The notes: a model not told the origin generated them from the sequence alone. DNA of 5,450 bases from Chloroflexota bacterium (GCA_005879675.1 VBJE01000152.1:1-5450), one strand, 5' to 3'. Shown: positions 1 to 5,450, counted from the first letter of the stretch. Program-made: numbers and translations.

Positions 1-1752
1 TTCTTCGACCGGCAGGAGATCAAGGACGTGCTCGCCCTGCTGCGCCTGGCCGAGAATCCGCTGGACGACGGCGCCCTCGTCCGCCTCCTGCAGGGTCCGA
101 TCGTGCGACTTGCCGACGGAGGCATGTACCGGCTCGCCTCGCGCCGCTTCGGACGCGATGGGATGCGCCTCCGCGACTGCTTCGAGGAGTCGGCGCACGA
201 GGGATTTCCGGAGATGGAGCCGAAGGTCGCCCGCGAGGCGGTGCGGCTCATCGAGCTCACCGACCGGGTCGGCCGGCTGCGCGACGCACTCACCGTCGCC
301 GACATGCTGAATCGCCTGCTCGAAGAGAGCGGCTATCTGCGCTGGGCCGAGCTGCGCGCGCAGCGGGACGGAAGCCCGCGCGCGCTTCTCAACCTGCGCA
401 AGGTGTTCCAGCTTGCAGGCCGCTTCGAGCGCGACCTGGCGATGGCGGGGATCGGCGATTTCGTCCGTCACCTGGACCAGGTGATCGACGCCGAGCTTCC
501 GGTCGGCGAGGCGGCCGAGGAGGCGGCGGGTGCCGAGGCCGTGTCCCTCCTCACCATTCATGCCGCCAAGGGTCTCGAGTTCCCGGTCGTGTTCTTAGTC
601 AACCTGAGGCCGCCGCGGCCGCGGGACACCGAGCGGCTCTTCTTCGATCCCGACAAACTCGGTTTCGTGATGAAGAACTGGCGCGGCGAGAAGCACCCGC
701 GCTACGTCGAGACCTCGCCCGGCGCGCCGGCGGTGGCGCTGGCGATCGGCGAGCGCCGGCGCATCGTTTACGTCGGCCTCACCCGCGCCAAGGACGCCCT
801 GTACGTCACCGCCACGCGCGAGGAGCATGCTGTGCACGAGGTCGGGACGAACGGCGAGGATCATGACCATTTCGCCGAGATCCTGAGCTGGGCCCTCGCG
901 CACCCGGAGTCGGCGACTGTGGTGGAGGCGGAGCAGCTGGAGCTGCCGGTACCCAGGGCCGGCAACGGCCAGGTCCGCGACGACTCGTCGGTCGTGACCG
1001 CCGTGCTGGACCGCCTGGAGAAGATCCAGCCCGCCGGCGCGCGCGAGCCGGCGGCTCCGCCGATGCAGGTCGAGCTGAGCTTCTCCCAGCTCCACGATTT
1101 CGAGCTGTGCCCGGTCCGCTACCGATTTGCGCATGTGTGGCGTGTGCCCGCGCCGCCGGACGAGCTGCAGCCCGCGCACGTCCGCGCGGCGGGCTCCACC
1201 GAGCTGGGCGCGGCCGTGCACGAGGCGCTCGCGGCGTGGCACAACACCGGCGGCGAGTTGCTGGCGCTGTACCGCGGTCCCGAGGCGGGCCGCGACATGC
1301 TGGCGCGCTACCTCGCGCACCCGCTGGCCTCGGCCAGGACGCTCGCGGTCGAAGCGGGCTTCAACATGGCCATCGGCGCGACGCGGGTGCGCGGGCTCGT
1401 CGACCGCGTCTGCGAAGTCGACGGCCGTGTGGCGCTGGTCGACTTCAAGACCAACGCGACTCTCGACGCCGCGCTCATCGAGGCGTACTCGCTGCAGCTG
1501 CGTATCTACGGCGTTGCCGCGCGACGTGGCCTGCTGCCGGGTGGCCGCGATCCGCGGTTGATCCTCTTCGACATGCGCCGTGGGGTGCTGCACGACGTCG
1601 CGCCCGACGACGCCGCGGTCGAGCAGCGCGTGGGCGATGCGGCCCAGCGCATCGGTGCCGGCGACTTCGCGCTGCGGGGGGAGCATGCCCAAAGGCCATG
1701 TCAGCTTTGCGCCTACCGTTCTATCTGTCCCGATGCGCGAAAGGTACTTTGA
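1..1752 (+). CDS. UvrD-family helicase with C-terminal RecB-type Fe-S nuclease, 3' part only
   Basis: The reading frame is open from base 1, so the true start lies upstream; a GTG at 28 is internal because the helicase motif FFDRQEIKD precedes it in frame. The visible 583 residues begin in the second helicase domain. Motif V (VSLLTIHAAKGLEF) is at about 181-194 and motif VI (ERRRIVYVGLTRAK) at about 251-264. A PD-(D/E)XK nuclease follows: H407, D468, the D481-F-K483 core and Q499-xxx-Y503. C370 together with C567, C570 and C576 matches the one-plus-three cysteine pattern of AddB, AdnAB and Cas4-type [4Fe-4S] nucleases. Proteins of this family unwind and resect DNA ends during double-strand break repair. 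Motif V resembles AddA, but AddA nucleases normally lack these cysteines, so I give no symbol. No active-site residue is visibly lost. The partner subunit, if any, is probably upstream. Confidence 0.93.
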   Translation, partial: FFDRQEIKDVLALLRLAENPLDDGALVRLLQGPIVRLADGGMYRLASRRFGRDGMRLRDCFEESAHEGFPEMEPKVAREAVRLIELTDRVGRLRDALTVADMLNRLLEESGYLRWAELRAQRDGSPRALLNLRKVFQLAGRFERDLAMAGIGDFVRHLDQVIDAELPVGEAAEEAAGAEAVSLLTIHAAKGLEFPVVFLVNLRPPRPRDTERLFFDPDKLGFVMKNWRGEKHPRYVETSPGAPAVALAIGERRRIVYVGLTRAKDALYVTATREEHAVHEVGTNGEDHDHFAEILSWALAHPESATVVEAEQLELPVPRAGNGQVRDDSSVVTAVLDRLEKIQPAGAREPAAPPMQVELSFSQLHDFELCPVRYRFAHVWRVPAPPDELQPAHVRAAGSTELGAAVHEALAAWHNTGGELLALYRGPEAGRDMLARYLAHPLASARTLAVEAGFNMAIGATRVRGLVDRVCEVDGRVALVDFKTNATLDAALIEAYSLQLRIYGVAARRGLLPGGRDPRLILFDMRRGVLHDVAPDDAAVEQRVGDAAQRIGAGDFALRGEHAQRPCQLCAYRSICPDARKVL

Positions 1753-2041
1753 GCGCAGGCAGATCAAAGAGGCGATCGCGTTCGCCGAAGAGGGCGGGAT
1801 CGCCGTCCACCGCAACTTCGACTCGTACCACGGGTCGACGATTCGCGGCTTCACTCGGGAGAAGCCCTTTCTGCACGTGATCGGCTTGCGGCCGGCCCTG
1901 GCGGAATGGGGCCTTCAGCACGGGCTGCGGCCCGAGTGGATCCAGCCCGAGAAGCGGCGACGTGTTGCCCACTACGACGTCTTCGGGCCCGCCGCCCAAG
2001 CGCTCATCGAGCGCCTGAAGCCCGGCCTTGACGGCGATTGA
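1733..2041 (+). CDS. small conserved-looking protein, possibly DUF4031-related
   Basis: A 102-residue product starting at ATG 1733, which overlaps the end of the helicase-nuclease gene by 20 bp in another frame. An in-frame ATG at 1685 would add 16 residues (beginning MPKGHVSF) and a 68-bp overlap. It has a purine run (GGGGGGAG) only one base before it, too close for an ideal Shine-Dalgarno, and no good site precedes 1733 either, so translation may be coupled to the upstream gene. The protein is soluble and basic. Residues 56-83 contain LAEWGLQHGLRPEWIQ followed by HYDV. From memory this resembles the C-terminal part of DUF4031 proteins, which carry a similar W-(F/I)-Q then HYD pattern. The usual DUF4031 N-terminus is not obvious, and no catalytic function can be assigned. 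It is probably co-transcribed with the helicase gene, but a link to repair is only contextual. Confidence 0.75.
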   Translation: MRERYFERRQIKEAIAFAEEGGIAVHRNFDSYHGSTIRGFTREKPFLHVIGLRPALAEWGLQHGLRPEWIQPEKRRRVAHYDVFGPAAQALIERLKPGLDGD

Positions 2042-2057
2042 CGCGCTGCGTTATGCT
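2028..2057 (+). promoter_or_regulatory. sigma70-like promoter for the basic-tailed protein gene
   Basis: A -35 element TTGACG (2028-2033) is separated by 18 bp from a -10 element TATGCT (2052-2057). Transcription would start near 2064, giving a leader of about 22 nt that holds the AAGGAG ribosome site at 2073-2078. The -35 lies inside the last codons of the preceding gene, so the downstream gene can be expressed independently of it. The match is good for such a GC-rich sequence, but it is a motif call only. Confidence 0.6.
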
Positions 2058-2064
2058 GCGTCAA
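2038..2064. promoter_or_regulatory. inverted repeat bracketing the -10 element, candidate operator
   Basis: Perfect 7-bp arms TTGACGC (2038-2044) and GCGTCAA (2058-2064) are separated by 13 bp that contain the -10 hexamer. A further direct copy of TTGACG is at 2028-2033, exactly 10 bp (one helical turn) before the left arm, where it also serves as the -35. GCTGCG is likewise repeated 10 bp apart at 2045 and 2055. The right arm ends at the predicted transcription start, so the repeat acts in DNA rather than as an RNA hairpin. A dimeric repressor bound here would block RNA polymerase. The regulator is unknown, and chance similarity to the -35 consensus could explain part of the pattern. Confidence 0.4.
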
Positions 2065-2086
2065 GAACCGAGAAGGAGAGAAAGAC

Positions 2087-2542
2087 ATGAGCAGTGAGTT
2101 CGCCGACACCGCAACCGCCGTCGAGGAGTTCGCCGTGGGGGCCGCGAAGGCCGCCGCGGAGGTAGCGTCGGACCCCGTTCGGGCCGTCCGCAAGCAGGCC
2201 CGCAGCTTCGAGCGCAAGGGCACGCCGGCCGTGCGCCGGATCAACCGCCGCCTGACCGCCCTGATCCCGGACAAGGTGACCGTCTTCGGGGTCGAGGTCA
2301 ACGACAGGCTGCCGGAGAAGCTTGCGATCAAGGGTCTGCACCTGGTCAAGGTCCAGGCCCGCCGCCAGGACGTGGTGGGCGACGTCGCCAAGCGAACGCT
2401 GAGGATCTTCAACGGATCGTTCAAGACCATCGCCCGCGCCGCCACCCGCCTCGAGCAGGCCAGCGACCTGACACTTCAGCGCCAGGCCGAGCGCAAGCCC
2501 GCGCGCCGGCGGGTTCGCGCGGCTCGCCGCCGGGCCGCCTAA
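2087..2542 (+). CDS. unrecognised 151-residue protein with Arg/Ala-rich basic tail
   Basis: Start ATG 2087 is well supported: AAGGAG at 2073-2078 lies 8 nt before it, and a promoter-like sequence sits just upstream. I do not recognise a family. Residues 5-27 form an Ala-rich, mildly acidic amphipathic helix. Residues 31-60 are basic (many Arg and Lys) and probably helical. Residues 62-90 contain a short beta-like stretch (KVTVFGVEV) and LAIKGLHLVKV. Residues 92-130 look helical again. The last 16 residues (136-151) contain nine Arg or Lys with Ala, like the tails of histone H1-like or HU-extended nucleoid proteins. The protein has no Cys, Trp or Tyr, no signal peptide and no membrane segment. 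DNA or RNA binding is plausible from the tail; a phasin-like helical surface protein is another option. Neither is demonstrated. The strong ribosome site suggests good expression. Confidence 0.85.
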   Translation: MSSEFADTATAVEEFAVGAAKAAAEVASDPVRAVRKQARSFERKGTPAVRRINRRLTALIPDKVTVFGVEVNDRLPEKLAIKGLHLVKVQARRQDVVGDVAKRTLRIFNGSFKTIARAATRLEQASDLTLQRQAERKPARRRVRAARRRAA

Positions 2543-2558
2543 CCAGTACGTCGTCATG

Positions 2559-2581
2559 GCGGCCGGATTCACTCCGGCCGC
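2559..2581 (+). terminator. hairpin 16 nt after the basic-tailed protein gene, likely terminator stem
   Basis: Perfect 9-bp arms GCGGCCGGA (2559-2567) and TCCGGCCGC (2573-2581) enclose a 5-nt loop (TTCAC). The position just after the stop codon and the very GC-rich stem fit transcription termination. No U-tract follows, as is common in high-GC bacteria, so it may instead stabilise the transcript end or depend on Rho. Confidence 0.5.
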
Positions 2582-2608
2582 AACTCGCGTCACTTCCTGC
2601 TGCCAGAC

Positions 2609-2625
2609 GCAGCGTGCCACGCTGC
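2609..2625. repeat. perfect 17-bp palindrome, possible regulator-binding site
   Basis: GCAGCGTG-C-CACGCTGC is a perfect palindrome with 8-bp arms around a single central base. It lies in the gap between the basic-tailed protein gene and the kinase gene. It is followed by TTTGGTAAATATT (2626-2638), the most AT-rich patch in this gap. The one-base centre suits a dimeric DNA-binding protein better than an RNA stem, though a 6-bp stem with a 5-nt loop followed by TTT could also act as a weak terminator. No gene is recognisable at this position. Confidence 0.35.
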
Positions 2626-2725
2626 TTTGGTAAATATTCCGTTCCGGAGGGAGTTAGCGGCGCGAATCCGGCCGGCATCGCCGTGGGCGGTGCGATCGAC
2701 CGAGATCGGCCGTTGAGCGCCGCGG

Positions 2726-2757
2726 CGTAGAGGGAACCCGGCAGGGTTCCCTCTACG
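2726..2757. terminator. perfect 14-bp inverted repeat before the adenosine kinase gene
   Basis: Left arm CGTAGAGGGAACCC (2726-2739), loop GGCA (2740-2743) and right arm GGGTTCCCTCTACG (2744-2757) pair without mismatch. This is the strongest hairpin in the window. A terminator for rightward transcription is the simplest reading, although it lies about 180 nt after the preceding stop codon, a closer stem exists at 2559-2581, and only ATTT follows instead of a U-run. It ends 27 nt before the kinase start and would cover the -35 region of a kinase promoter using TAGCCT at 2766. An operator or a leader attenuator is therefore possible. The symmetry works on both strands. Confidence 0.55.
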
Positions 2758-2765
2758 ATTTCCGC

Positions 2766-2771
2766 TAGCCT
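2766..2771 (+). promoter_or_regulatory. possible -10 element of the adenosine kinase gene
   Basis: TAGCCT fits the TANNNT -10 pattern and lies 13 nt before the kinase ATG. This predicts a transcript with a leader of only about 6 nt. No recognisable -35 exists at the usual distance, where the 14-bp inverted repeat lies instead. The same hexamer precedes the ABC ATPase gene at 5434-5429 on the other strand, which is the main reason for listing it. Confidence 0.25.
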
Positions 2772-2784
2772 TCGTCGAGGTTCG

Positions 2785-3738
2785 ATGGTCCTCTGCACGG
2801 GTTCGATCGCCTACGACTACATCCTCAGCTTCAAGGGACGTTTCAAAGACCACATCCTCCTCGACAAGACGCACATCCTCAACCTGAGCTTCCTGGTCGA
2901 CGACCTGCAGAAGCGAAGGGGAGGCGTCGCCGGCAATTACGCCTACAACCTCGCGCTGCTCGGCCAACCCGCCGCGGTGCTCGCCACCGCCGGAATCGAT
3001 GCCGCCGAGTATCGCGACTGGCTCGAGGCGCGCGGGGTGGACTGCCGCGGTCTGCGACTGCTGGACGGCGAGATGAGCGCCACCGGCTTCACGACCACCG
3101 ACATGGACGACAACCAGCTCACTGGTTACTACGGCGGCGCGATGTGGAAGGCCGCGATGCTCGGGCTGGACGACGGTCCGGCGGACATCGAGGCCGTGAT
3201 CATCGGGCCCAACGATCCGGGCGCGATGAAGCGCCTGGTCGGCGAATGCCGCGAGCGTGGAGTGCCTTTCGTGTACGACCCCGCGCACCAGCTGCCGATG
3301 ATGGACGGTGCGGACGTGACCGACAGCACCACCGGCGCGTGGATCGTGATCGGCAACGACTACGAGCTCGAGCTCATCCAGGAGCGGACGAAGCGGAACA
3401 CGGAGGGCCTGCTCGAGCTGTCCGAGATCGTCGTCACGACGCTGGGCCGCAACGGCTCCCGAATCACCACCCGTGACGGCTCGGTCGAGGTCCCGGCGGC
3501 CCCGGCAATGCGTGAGGCCGACCCGACGGGTGCCGGCGACGCGTACCGCGCCGGGCTGGTGGCCGGGTTGCTGCGAGGTCTGGAGCTGGGTCAGGCCGGG
3601 TGCGTGGCGTCGCTGGCGGCGACGTACGCGGTCGAGCACGTCGGCACCATCGAGCATCAGTACACTCGCGAGGATTTCTGCGCGCGTCACATCGAGGCGT
3701 TCGGGACCGAGGTGCCGGACCAGCTCTGGGCTAGTTGA
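2785..3738 (+). CDS. adoK: adenosine kinase, PfkB/ribokinase family
   Basis: This cytosolic 317-residue enzyme is predicted to phosphorylate adenosine to AMP with ATP in purine salvage. The N-terminus (CTGSIAYDYILSFKGRF), SFLVDDL at 35-41 and RRGGVAGN at 44-51 closely match, from memory, the Mycobacterium tuberculosis adenosine kinase, which has a similar length (324 residues). GPNDPGAM at 141-148, NDYE at 191-194 and TTLGRNG at 218-224 are family positions lining the Mg-ATP site. DPTGAGD at 246-252 is the PfkB signature 2 with catalytic base D252. ATG 2785 is the only sensible start because an in-frame TAG lies at 2728 with no start between; a weak GAGG is at 2777-2780. The gene appears monocistronic and has no purine-salvage neighbour here. 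Another nucleoside or sugar substrate cannot be excluded, but the N-terminal motifs favour adenosine. Confidence 0.92.
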   Translation: MVLCTGSIAYDYILSFKGRFKDHILLDKTHILNLSFLVDDLQKRRGGVAGNYAYNLALLGQPAAVLATAGIDAAEYRDWLEARGVDCRGLRLLDGEMSATGFTTTDMDDNQLTGYYGGAMWKAAMLGLDDGPADIEAVIIGPNDPGAMKRLVGECRERGVPFVYDPAHQLPMMDGADVTDSTTGAWIVIGNDYELELIQERTKRNTEGLLELSEIVVTTLGRNGSRITTRDGSVEVPAAPAMREADPTGAGDAYRAGLVAGLLRGLELGQAGCVASLAATYAVEHVGTIEHQYTREDFCARHIEAFGTEVPDQLWAS

Positions 3739-4528
3739 ACTTCTTGCCCTGGTCGCGCCGGTAAGCCCACAGCGCGAGCAGGAAGAAAGCAACGGTGTAG
3801 GCCCCCATGTAGAGCCAGTCGGCCGTGATGTCATCCTCGGGCACTCCGACCGAGTTCCAGACGAGGTGCGCGGCCCGATAGAGCGGCAGGTACGGCGCGA
3901 TCTGCTGGAGAAAATGCGGGAGCAAGCTCAACGGAAAGAAGAGTCCTGACGCAAACGCGGTCGGCAGGTAGATCAGGTTTGTGACCGCCGGCGCCGAGTT
4001 CGGTCCGGCCAGGTAACCGAGGGCAAACCCGAGCCCGATGAACGGTATGGAGCACACCATGGCGCGGACCATGAGCGTCAGCCACTGCCCGCCGGTGAGC
4101 TGCACGTGACCGGCGATGCTCGCGAAGACGCTCAACGCGACGATCGAGATCAGCGCGATGGCCAGCGCTGACAGGGCTTTGGCCGTGAAGTACACGGCCG
4201 CGGGGAGCGGTGTGGACTTCATGAGCAGGTCTTGCTTCTGGCCGCGCTCGTTCGCGAGCGAGATGCCGAAGCCCAGGACCATCACGTTCGCGACTCCGTA
4301 CAGCGCCATCGACGCGAGAAAGTACTGGCCGAAAGTCACGCTCGCGCCTCGATACAGCGGCTCCTGGGCCTGGCCGAGGCCGATGAAGGCGTAGAACATC
4401 GACGGCAGCACGATGCTGGTGACGCTGAAGGCGGGCACCCGCAGCAGCTTCAGGAACTCGGCGTATGTCTGCTTGACCAGCATCGGCAGCACGGGGGCCG
4501 TCGTCATCCGGACCGCTGCCGCGCTCAC
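3731..4528 (-). CDS. ABC-2 type transporter permease
   Basis: A 265-residue integral membrane protein, the membrane subunit of an ABC exporter. Six hydrophobic segments are visible at about 33-52, 69-92, 118-139, 155-174, 181-204 and 238-256, the usual ABC-2 topology. Between segments 2 and 3 lies ANERGQKQDLLMKSTPLP, the conserved cytoplasmic loop of this family. GPNSAPAVTNLIYLP before segment 5 is also typical. The chosen start is GTG 4528, which shares four bases (GTGA) with the stop codon of the ATPase gene and has GAGGTG 5 nt upstream (4539-4534); an ATG at 4507 is the alternative. The two products are surely made and assembled together. The gene ends tail-to-tail with the adenosine kinase gene, overlapping it by 8 bp. 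The substrate (drug, lipid, peptide or other) cannot be read from the sequence. Confidence 0.92.
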   Translation of the reverse strand: MSAAAVRMTTAPVLPMLVKQTYAEFLKLLRVPAFSVTSIVLPSMFYAFIGLGQAQEPLYRGASVTFGQYFLASMALYGVANVMVLGFGISLANERGQKQDLLMKSTPLPAAVYFTAKALSALAIALISIVALSVFASIAGHVQLTGGQWLTLMVRAMVCSIPFIGLGFALGYLAGPNSAPAVTNLIYLPTAFASGLFFPLSLLPHFLQQIAPYLPLYRAAHLVWNSVGVPEDDITADWLYMGAYTVAFFLLALWAYRRDQGKKFN

Positions 4529-5421
4529 GCATGCACCTCGCGGTGGGTCATCGCGATAAAGGCTTCCTCGAGGTCCGCACCCGCCACCTCGAGGTTTTCG
4601 ACCTGCACGCCGCGGCGGAAGAGCTCGCGCACCACGTTCTCCGGTTCATTGGTCAGCAGCCGGACGCGGTGGCCCTCGATCACCTTCGAGCTCAGCGGCA
4701 GTCCGTCGAGCTGCCCCTCGTCGGGCACGGCGGTGGTGGTGAAGGTGACCCGCTTGCCCGCGACCTGGGCCTTGATGGCGGCCGGGCTGGCATCCGCGAT
4801 CACCTTTCCGTGGTCGATCACGATCACGCGCCGGGCGAGCTGGTCGGCCTCTTCCAGATAGTGCGTCGTGAGGACGACGGTGCGGCCCTTGGCCGCGAGC
4901 TCGCCGATCTCCTCGAGAAAGCGCCTGCGGCCTTCGACGTCCATGCCCACCGTCGGCTCGTCGAGGAAGAGCGCGTCGGGATTCCCACACACGGCCAGCG
5001 CGAGGTAGAGGCGTTGTCGCTGACCTCCGCTCAGGTCTTTGACGAGGCTGCGGGCCTTCTCCTCGAGTCCCGCCATCGCGATCGCCTCGGCGGTCGGCAG
5101 CGGCGAGGGATAGTACGAGCCAAACAGGTCGACGATCTCGGTCACCCGAAGCATCCCGGGCACTCCCGATTCCTGGAGCATCACGCCGATCCGGCTGCGG
5201 GCCTTCAGGTCCTTCGGGTCCAGGCCAAAAAGTCGTGCTGTGCCCGATGTCGGATTGCGGGCTCCGAGCATGATGCTGATGGAGGTCGTCTTGCCGGCGC
5301 CGTTGGGGCCGAGCATGGCCACGACCTCGCCGGGCTCGATCTTCAAGCTCACGTCGCGCAGCGCCTGCACCTCGCCGTAGCGCTTGGAGACGTCCGTCAG
5401 CTCGACCGCCGGCTGGGTCAT
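4525..5421 (-). CDS. ABC transporter ATP-binding protein (exporter ATPase)
   Basis: A 298-residue cytoplasmic ATPase that powers the permease encoded immediately downstream. Walker A GPNGAGKTT is at 38-46, the Q-loop glutamine at 83, the signature LSGGQ at 130-134, Walker B ALFLDEPT at 150-157 with catalytic E155, the D-loop GMD at 159-161 and the switch histidine H187 in TTHYLEEAD. All are intact. The roughly 75 residues after the ATPase core, ending DLEEAFIAMT, are the C-terminal extension typical of DrrA/CcmA-like exporter ATPases. The start is ATG 5421. No Shine-Dalgarno precedes it, and a TANNNT -10 lies only 7 nt upstream, suggesting a leaderless mRNA. In related systems of Gram-positive bacteria such pairs often sit beside a sensor kinase and response regulator; none is visible here. 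Confidence 0.95.
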   Translation of the reverse strand: MTQPAVELTDVSKRYGEVQALRDVSLKIEPGEVVAMLGPNGAGKTTSISIMLGARNPTSGTARLFGLDPKDLKARSRIGVMLQESGVPGMLRVTEIVDLFGSYYPSPLPTAEAIAMAGLEEKARSLVKDLSGGQRQRLYLALAVCGNPDALFLDEPTVGMDVEGRRRFLEEIGELAAKGRTVVLTTHYLEEADQLARRVIVIDHGKVIADASPAAIKAQVAGKRVTFTTTAVPDEGQLDGLPLSSKVIEGHRVRLLTNEPENVVRELFRRGVQVENLEVAGADLEEAFIAMTHREVHA

Positions 5422-5428
5422 CGGCTAC

Positions 5429-5434
5429 AGGCTA
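5429..5434 (-). promoter_or_regulatory. -10 element of the ABC exporter operon, leaderless arrangement
   Basis: On the minus strand TAGCCT is followed by 7 nt (GTAGCCG) and then the ATPase ATG. This is the distance from a -10 to a transcription start, so the mRNA should begin at or near the start codon. The absence of a ribosome site agrees. The -35 would lie beyond the window edge. Confidence 0.45.
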
Positions 5435-5438
5435 GAGT
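5433..5438 (+). promoter_or_regulatory. possible -10 element of a divergent gene starting at GTG 5446
   Basis: TAGAGT on the plus strand is followed by 7 nt and then GTG at 5446, mirroring the exporter promoter on the other strand. Only five bases of the putative gene are in the window, so its existence rests on this symmetry alone. The two -10 hexamers share bases 5433-5434, in the middle of the palindrome CTAG (5432-5435). Confidence 0.25.
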
Positions 5439-5450
5439 CTTGAGCGTGCC

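Noticed and set aside
595..1854. Open frame of 419 codons on the minus strand opposite the helicase-nuclease gene
   Set aside because: It lies antisense to clear helicase and nuclease motifs and has no recognisable domain; its length follows from the low stop frequency in GC-rich DNA.
1107..1880. Open frame of 257 codons on the plus strand in a second frame of the nuclease region
   Set aside because: The product is a low-complexity Arg/Ala/Gly chain from reading the nuclease codons out of frame; it also overlaps the next small gene.
2051..2620. Open frame of 189 codons on the minus strand covering the basic-tailed protein gene
   Set aside because: The plus-strand frame has a strong ribosome site and a promoter-like sequence in the right place; the antisense frame runs across these and the 2559-2581 hairpin with no signals of its own.
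2543..2784. Possible tRNA, riboswitch or small gene in the 242-bp gap
   Set aside because: No cloverleaf, conserved riboswitch core or start codon with a usable ribosome site was seen; only the inverted repeats and an AT-rich patch stand out.
2590..3834. Open frame of 414 codons on the minus strand opposite the kinase gene
   Set aside because: It is the complement of a well-supported kinase gene, is rich in Arg, Gly and Ala without motifs, and is explained by GC-rich codon bias that removes stops from the opposite strand.
4232..4861. Open frame of 209 codons on the plus strand opposite the ABC genes
   Set aside because: It spans the junction of two certain minus-strand genes, has no motif, and is rich in Arg, Ser and Thr as expected from antisense reading.
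1..5450. CRISPR array, insertion sequence, phage or defence island
   Set aside because: No regularly spaced direct repeats, transposase or integrase motifs, terminal repeats or defence-specific domains are present; composition is uniform across the window by eye.

Overview
This window comes from a high-GC bacterial chromosome. Coding density is high and third codon positions are strongly G/C-biased. The adenosine kinase is of the type known from Actinobacteria such as Mycobacterium. Several start codons lie just downstream of TANNNT -10 elements with little or no leader. An actinobacterial, Chloroflexota or Dormibacterota-like soil organism fits, but the sequence alone does not settle the phylum.

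Layout, left to right. (1) 1-1752, + strand: the C-terminal 583 residues of a UvrD-family helicase fused to a RecB-type nuclease with four cysteines placed to hold an Fe-S cluster; the N-terminal half is outside the window. (2) 1733-2041, +: a small protein of about 102 residues overlapping the helicase end, possibly related to DUF4031. (3) 2087-2542, +: a 151-residue unrecognised protein with an Arg/Ala-rich tail, its own sigma70-like promoter (TTGACG-18-TATGCT) and a strong Shine-Dalgarno. An inverted repeat, TTGACGC-N13-GCGTCAA, brackets its -10 element. (4) 2543-2784: a 242-bp gap with no convincing gene but three perfect inverted repeats, with arms of 9, 8 and 14 bp. (5) 2785-3738, +: an adenosine kinase of the PfkB family. 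(6) 5421-3731, - strand: a two-gene ABC exporter operon, ATPase then ABC-2 permease, coupled by a GTGA stop/start overlap. The permease converges on the kinase and their ends overlap by 8 bp. (7) 5422-5450: the exporter promoter region, which also looks like the promoter of a divergent gene starting at about 5446.

How the genes relate. The helicase-nuclease (DNA end processing and repair) and the small protein after it probably share a transcript. The basic-tailed protein is transcribed separately. The kinase (purine salvage) stands alone. The exporter pair forms one transporter. I see no defence island, mobile element, CRISPR array or RNA gene. The less ordinary content is regulatory: the operator-like repeat on the promoter of the unknown protein, the repeat-rich gap before the kinase, and two back-to-back -10 elements sharing a CTAG core at the right edge.
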